Shown: one piece after another, positions 59,164 to 64,000 of the stretch
Position numbering within the stretch: the first letter of the stretch is position 1
Layout of the letters: every line of letters begins with the position of its first letter
NCBI RefSeq assembly: GCF_022343555.1
Contig: NZ_JAKQZH010000004.1
Location: 1 to 64,000 of the forward strand
Origin: Marinobacter sp. C7
Lineage (GTDB): Bacteria > Pseudomonadota > Gammaproteobacteria > Pseudomonadales > Oleiphilaceae
Direction of reading: 5' to 3'
DNA: 64,000 nt
Notes under the pieces: model-generated
What the model was told of the DNA's origin: nothing
Database searches by the model: none
Seen by the model: only the letters and a program-made list of their open reading frames with translations
Program-made: the position numbers and the translations under genes

Positions 59164-59203
59164 GTCTTTACCGATCACCCTCCCTTTCTTCCAGGAATCC
59201 CCC

Positions 59204-60580
59204 ATGGCCAAAGCAAAAACCGCCTTTGTCTGCACCGAGTGCGGCGCCGATTACTCCAAGTGGCAAGGCCAGTGCACTGCCTGCCAGGCCTGGAACACCG
59301 TCAGCGAGGTGCGCGGCATCAGCAACAATGCCAAAGGTGCCCGCGGCGCTCGCTTCGAGGGCTTTGCCGGCAGTCTGTCCGCAGTCCAGAGCCTGGACGA
59401 TGTCAGTCTGGCCGAGCAGCCGCGTATCAGCTCCGGCATGCAGGAGTTCGACCGGGTACTCGGCGGTGGCCTGGTGGAGGGCTCAGCGGTGTTGATGGGC
59501 GGCCACCCGGGGGCGGGCAAGAGTACCCTGCTGCTTCAGGCGGTCTGCCATCTGGCCGAAAGCGTTCCGGCACTCTATGTCACCGGTGAGGAATCGCTGC
59601 AGCAGGTGGCCATGCGCGCAAAACGCCTTGGCCTGCCTACCCGGGATCTGAAGATGCTGTCTGAAACCAGCGTGGAGCGGGTCATGCAGGTCGCCGAGGC
59701 CGAGAAGCCGAAAATCCTGGTGGTAGACAGTATCCAGGTGATGCATGTGGCGGATATCGAATCCGCTCCGGGCTCGGTATCACAGGTCCGGGAGAGTGCC
59801 GCGTTCCTCACCCGCTTTGCCAAACAGACCGGCACCATCCTGTTCCTGGTCGGTCACGTCACCAAGGACGGCAGCCTGGCGGGGCCGAAGGTACTGGAGC
59901 ACATGATCGACTGCTCGATCCTGCTGGAGGGTTCCAGCGACAGTCGTTACCGCACCCTGCGAGGCATCAAGAACCGCTTTGGTGCTGTCAACGAGCTGGG
60001 CGTGTTCGCCATGTTGGAGCAAGGCCTTAAAGAGGTGAAGAACCCCAGCGCCATCTTCCTGAACCGGGGAGAGGAGGCTGCGCCCGGGAGTGTTGTCATG
60101 GTGGTCTGGGAAGGCACCCGGCCGATGCTGGTTGAAATCCAGGCCCTGGTCGACATGGCCCAGGGTGGTTATCCGAGGCGTGTTGCCGTCGGTCTGGACC
60201 AGAACCGGCTGGCCATGCTGCTGGCCGTGCTGCATCGTCATGGCGGCATGCATGTGTCGGATCAGGATGTTTTCGTCAACGTGGTGGGCGGCGTCAAGGT
60301 CAACGAGACCAGTGCCGATCTGGCTCTGCTGGCCGCCATTGTGTCTTCTTTCCGTGACCGTGCCCTGCCCCAGGATCTGGTGATCTTCGGGGAGGTGGGC
60401 CTGTCCGGCGAAATTCGCCCGGTGCCCAGCGGGCAGGAACGGATCTACGAGGCGGCCAAGCATGGCTTTACCCGGGCCCTGGTGCCCAAGGCCAATGTGC
60501 CGCGAAAGCCGGTTGAGGGGATGAAGGTGGTGCCGGTGGCGAAGCTGAGTGATGCGCTGGCGGCGTTGGAGGAGTTTTAG
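59204..60580 (+). CDS. radA: RadA, DNA repair ATPase/helicase
   Basis: A 458-residue RecA-related protein that promotes branch migration in recombination and recombinational repair. N-terminal zinc ribbon CTECGADYSKWQGQCTACQAW, Walker A GHPGAGKST, the RadA KNRFG motif (KNRFGAVNE) and a C-terminal Lon-protease-like domain. The start at 59204 (MAKAKTAFVC) is the conserved one; upstream in-frame codons lie within two palindromic repeats and are not real sequence of the protein. Confidence 0.97.
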   Translation: MAKAKTAFVCTECGADYSKWQGQCTACQAWNTVSEVRGISNNAKGARGARFEGFAGSLSAVQSLDDVSLAEQPRISSGMQEFDRVLGGGLVEGSAVLMGGHPGAGKSTLLLQAVCHLAESVPALYVTGEESLQQVAMRAKRLGLPTRDLKMLSETSVERVMQVAEAEKPKILVVDSIQVMHVADIESAPGSVSQVRESAAFLTRFAKQTGTILFLVGHVTKDGSLAGPKVLEHMIDCSILLEGSSDSRYRTLRGIKNRFGAVNELGVFAMLEQGLKEVKNPSAIFLNRGEEAAPGSVVMVVWEGTRPMLVEIQALVDMAQGGYPRRVAVGLDQNRLAMLLAVLHRHGGMHVSDQDVFVNVVGGVKVNETSADLALLAAIVSSFRDRALPQDLVIFGEVGLSGEIRPVPSGQERIYEAAKHGFTRALVPKANVPRKPVEGMKVVPVAKLSDALAALEEF

Positions 60581-60590
60581 GTCTGAAGGA

Positions 60591-60620
60591 GGGGTCAGAT
60601 GAAAGCTTTCATCTGACCCC
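60591..60620. repeat. Palindromic repeat copy 14
   Basis: Perfect 30-bp palindrome, arm GGGGTCAGATGAAAG, 10 bases after the radA stop. Confidence 0.95.
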
Positions 60621-60656
60621 GGAGCTAACTTTCAGAGCCTGGGGTGGTTGGAGCAT

Positions 60657-60686
60657 GGGGTCAGATGAAGGTTTACATCAGACCCC
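60657..60686. repeat. Palindromic repeat copy 15 (hybrid arms)
   Basis: Left GGGGTCAGATGAAGG, right TTTACATCAGACCCC, four mismatches. The right arm is the T7 type and is followed by TGAG. Confidence 0.88.
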
Positions 60687-60727
60687 TGAGTTACGTCAGG
60701 CCGCCTGAATTACGTCCGACCTCGTTT

Positions 60728-61099
60728 TCAATTACCGACCAATCTTGCAAACTCCCGTTGCAACAGAGTCGGGTCCCCCAGATTCAATTCCACCAGTCGC
60801 TTGAGATGGGTAGCACTCTCCAGGTCAATGTACTGGCAACTGAACCCCAGCCGCTGCTCATCCACGTGCCGCAATTCCACCGCCATGACAATCGCTGTCG
60901 AGTGATCGTCCAGGTGGATCACCACTTCACAAGGCTGCCTGAGCGGCGCTGACCAGTCCCCTGGCCGCCTGACCAGCACACCCTTCATGGAGATATCAAG
61001 TACCTCGGTGCGCCAGACGTTGTCCTGCCAGTGCAGTTCGCAGGGGGCGTCGAATTCTATTCGCTGGAATCGGCGTTTGTCGGGGGCGTGCGCGGACAA
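60728..61099 (-). CDS. PilZ-domain c-di-GMP-binding protein, MapZ/PA4608-like
   Basis: A 123-residue single-domain PilZ protein. The c-di-GMP RxxxR motif is RRFQR at residues 9-13 and the D/NxSxxG motif is DISMKG (35-40), both intact. The ending HLKRLVELNLGD closely matches Pseudomonas aeruginosa PA4608 (MapZ), which controls chemoreceptor methylation by binding CheR1; the gene is also next to radA there. Homology is strong; partner in this organism is inferred. Confidence 0.88.
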   Translation of the reverse strand: MSAHAPDKRRFQRIEFDAPCELHWQDNVWRTEVLDISMKGVLVRRPGDWSAPLRQPCEVVIHLDDHSTAIVMAVELRHVDEQRLGFSCQYIDLESATHLKRLVELNLGDPTLLQREFARLVGN

Positions 61100-61171
61100 G
61101 CGGTTACTCCTGTTATCGGTTTTTTATATGACCATAGTCCCGACACGGTGATCCCGCCAGCCGTGAAAGAC

Positions 61172-61213
61172 GAACATGGGGTCAGATGAAAGCTTTCATC
61201 TGACCCCATGTTC
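61172..61213. repeat. Palindromic repeat copy 16, extended to 42 bp
   Basis: The 30-bp core 61178-61207 (arm GGGGTCAGATGAAAG) is perfect and its flanks GAACAT/ATGTTC also pair, giving a 42-bp perfect palindrome. It lies between the pilZ gene and hemE. A second small hairpin, CCGGCT/AGCCGG, follows at 61215-61235. Confidence 0.95.
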
Positions 61214-61247
61214 ACCGGCTAACCGCGAGAGCCGGCATGCAAACACG

Positions 61248-62312
61248 TTACTGGTGGTATTGAGGGCTCAGCTCGACAACCGCCTCGATAAAGGCTCCGG
61301 CATGCTCCGGATCCACATCCGGGGTGATGCCATGGCCGAGGTTGAAGATATGGCCGGCTCCGGAACCATAGCGGCGCAGAATGTCCGCGACTTCCTGACG
61401 GATCCGTTCTTTGGGGGCATACAGCATGGCCGGGTCCATATTGCCCTGCAGAGCAACGCGGTCACCAATCCGGGCCCTGGCGTTGCCAATATCGGTAGTC
61501 CAGTCCAGACCGACGGCATCACAACCGGAATCGGCAATGGTCTCGAGCCATTGGCCACCGTTCTTGGTAAACAGGATCACCGGAACCCGCCGGCCGTCAC
61601 TCTCGCGAATCAAACCGTCGACAATCTTCTTCATGTAACGGAGCGAGAATTCCTCGTAGGCCCAGCTGCTCAGCACACCACCCCAGGTATCGAAGATCTG
61701 CACGGCCTGGGCGCCGGCCTTGATCTGGCCGTTCAGGTAGTCAATCACCGCGTTCGCCAGATGATCCAGCAGGCGATGCATCACCTCCGGCTGGCCATAC
61801 ATCAGCTTTTTCGCCTCGCGGAAATCCTTGGAGGAACCCCCCTCGATCATGTAAGTCGCCAGGGTCCAGGGGCTACCAGAGAAACCAATCAGCGGAACAC
61901 GGCCGCCCAGCGCGGAGCGGATTGTGGACACGGCGTTCATGACGTAGTCGAGGTCCACTTCCGGGTTCATCGCCGGCAGCGCATCGACATCCGCCGCCGA
62001 ACGGATGGTGTGCTTGAACTTGGGCCCTTCCCCGGTCTCGAAATACAGCCCCAGTCCGAGCGCATCCGGAATGGTCAGGATATCGGAGAACAGGATTGCG
62101 GCGTCCAGGGGGTAACGCTCCAGGGGCTGCAGTGTCACCTCGCAGGCCAGCTCGGTATTCTTGCACAGACTGAGAAAATCACCGGCCTTGGCCCGGGTGG
62201 CACGGTACTCCGGCAGATAACGGCCGGCCTGGCGCATCATCCATACCGGGGTACGGTCTACGGGCTGGCGCATCAGGGCACGCAGGAAACGGTCATTTTT
62301 CAGCTCGGTCAT
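61248..62312 (-). CDS. hemE: Uroporphyrinogen decarboxylase
   Basis: A 354-residue heme biosynthesis enzyme that converts uroporphyrinogen III to coproporphyrinogen III. Signature [16 protein letters not shown] with the substrate-binding Arg residues, and [17 protein letters not shown]. Start at [10 protein letters not shown] (62312). It lies downstream of gltD on the same strand, as PA5034-PA5035 do in Pseudomonas. Confidence 0.98.
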   Translation of the reverse strand: MTELKNDRFLRALMRQPVDRTPVWMMRQAGRYLPEYRATRAKAGDFLSLCKNTELACEVTLQPLERYPLDAAILFSDILTIPDALGLGLYFETGEGPKFKHTIRSAADVDALPAMNPEVDLDYVMNAVSTIRSALGGRVPLIGFSGSPWTLATYMIEGGSSKDFREAKKLMYGQPEVMHRLLDHLANAVIDYLNGQIKAGAQAVQIFDTWGGVLSSWAYEEFSLRYMKKIVDGLIRESDGRRVPVILFTKNGGQWLETIADSGCDAVGLDWTTDIGNARARIGDRVALQGNMDPAMLYAPKERIRQEVADILRRYGSGAGHIFNLGHGITPDVDPEHAGAFIEAVVELSPQYHQ

Positions 62313-62390
62313 GGGAACTCCTGGCCTGGGTATCGAATTTTCTGGGGTGCAATGATACGCGGTTTGGGGGAATTGGGAAGGCATGAAAAA

Positions 62391-62418
62391 GGGGCGGAAG
62401 AACGCGTTCTTCCGCCCC
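62391..62418. repeat. Diverged palindromic repeat copy 17
   Basis: Perfect 28-bp palindrome, arm GGGGCGGAAGAACG. It differs from the main family by the same changes on both arms (TCAG to CGG), keeping perfect symmetry. Confidence 0.85.
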
Positions 62419-62441
62419 CTCTTGGAGAATGTCGCTAACTT

Positions 62442-62471
62442 GGGGTCAGAAGAAGGTTTTCTTCAGACCCC
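62442..62471. repeat. Palindromic repeat copy 18 (hybrid arms)
   Basis: Left GGGGTCAGAAGAAGG, right TTTTCTTCAGACCCC, three mismatches; the right arm is T7 type and followed by TGAG. Confidence 0.9.
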
Positions 62472-62485
62472 TGAGGGGTGAAGGC

Positions 62486-62515
62486 GGGGGCAGATGAAAT
62501 CCTTCATATGACCCC
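62486..62515. repeat. Palindromic repeat copy 19 (degenerate)
   Basis: Left GGGGGCAGATGAAAT, right CCTTCATATGACCCC, four mismatches. Ends 26 bases before the gltD stop. Confidence 0.8.
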
Positions 62516-62540
62516 GTGTTTGCCACCCCGAGCAAGCGCC

Positions 62541-64000
<1,460 letters not shown>

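Noticed and set aside
59069..59203. N-terminal extension of RadA
   Set aside because: The extra codons are translations of two palindromic repeats (GSDESFHLTP-like), and the conserved RadA start and zinc ribbon begin at 59204.

Overview
The window looks like chromosomal DNA of a marine gammaproteobacterium, most likely Marinobacter or a close relative. Most of the gene order matches Pseudomonas-type chromosomes: ilvIHC-pssA-msrPQ, bamD/rluD-pgeF-clpB, pilSR followed by minor pilins, ispH-fkpB-lspA-ileS-ribF-murJ/rpsT, proB-cgtA-rpmA-rplU/ispB, nrdR-ribD-ribBA-ribH-nusB-thiL-pgpA, radA next to a PA4608/MapZ-type PilZ gene, and hemE-gltD-gltB. A WS/DGAT wax-ester synthase gene fits the Marinobacter storage-lipid lifestyle. 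No rRNA or tRNA gene, insertion sequence, prophage or CRISPR array was seen. The genus is inferred from gene content and was not checked by any search.

Layout. 0.3-6.2 kb (minus): methionine sulfoxide repair (msrPQ), phosphatidylserine synthase and the branched-chain amino acid operon ilvIHC, which has a long candidate leader. 6.7-12.8 kb: a DUF4124 protein, clpB with a clear sigma-32-type promoter, pgeF, rluD, and divergent bamD. 13-17.8 kb: nadE and the PilS/PilR two-component system. 17.8-32.8 kb: the most distinctive block, two tandem copies of a minor-pilin operon (GspH/FimU-type pilin, PilV, PilW, PilX, PilY1), one copy ending in pilE, with a lone FimT-like pilin gene on the opposite strand between them. 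The two PilY1 proteins differ: one has a broken MIDAS motif, the other an intact MIDAS and an inserted carbohydrate-binding-like module. 32.9-45.5 kb: isoprenoid, lipoprotein, translation and cell-wall housekeeping genes. 45.6-50.5 kb: yqjG, a yhaJ-like regulator, WS/DGAT, a DUF2057 lipoprotein and a DUF6316 small protein. 50.5-57.1 kb: a riboflavin/thiamine/NusB operon that lacks the usual riboflavin synthase gene, then glyA. 57.4-64 kb: ettA, radA, the PilZ gene, hemE, gltD and the last codons of gltB.

Laid over this is a family of about 19 copies of a 30-bp palindrome (arms GGGGTCAGATGAAAG and its complement, with paired arm changes). The copies sit almost only between genes, singly or in groups of two or three. 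They are concentrated in gene ends at 7.1-7.3, 12.8-12.9, 44-48 and 59-62.5 kb. One copy lies in frame inside the WS/DGAT gene beside the catalytic histidines, one site looks like a nested insertion, and one copy extends to a 42-bp perfect palindrome. The family resembles REP elements mobilised by RAYT transposases, but no such transposase is in the window.
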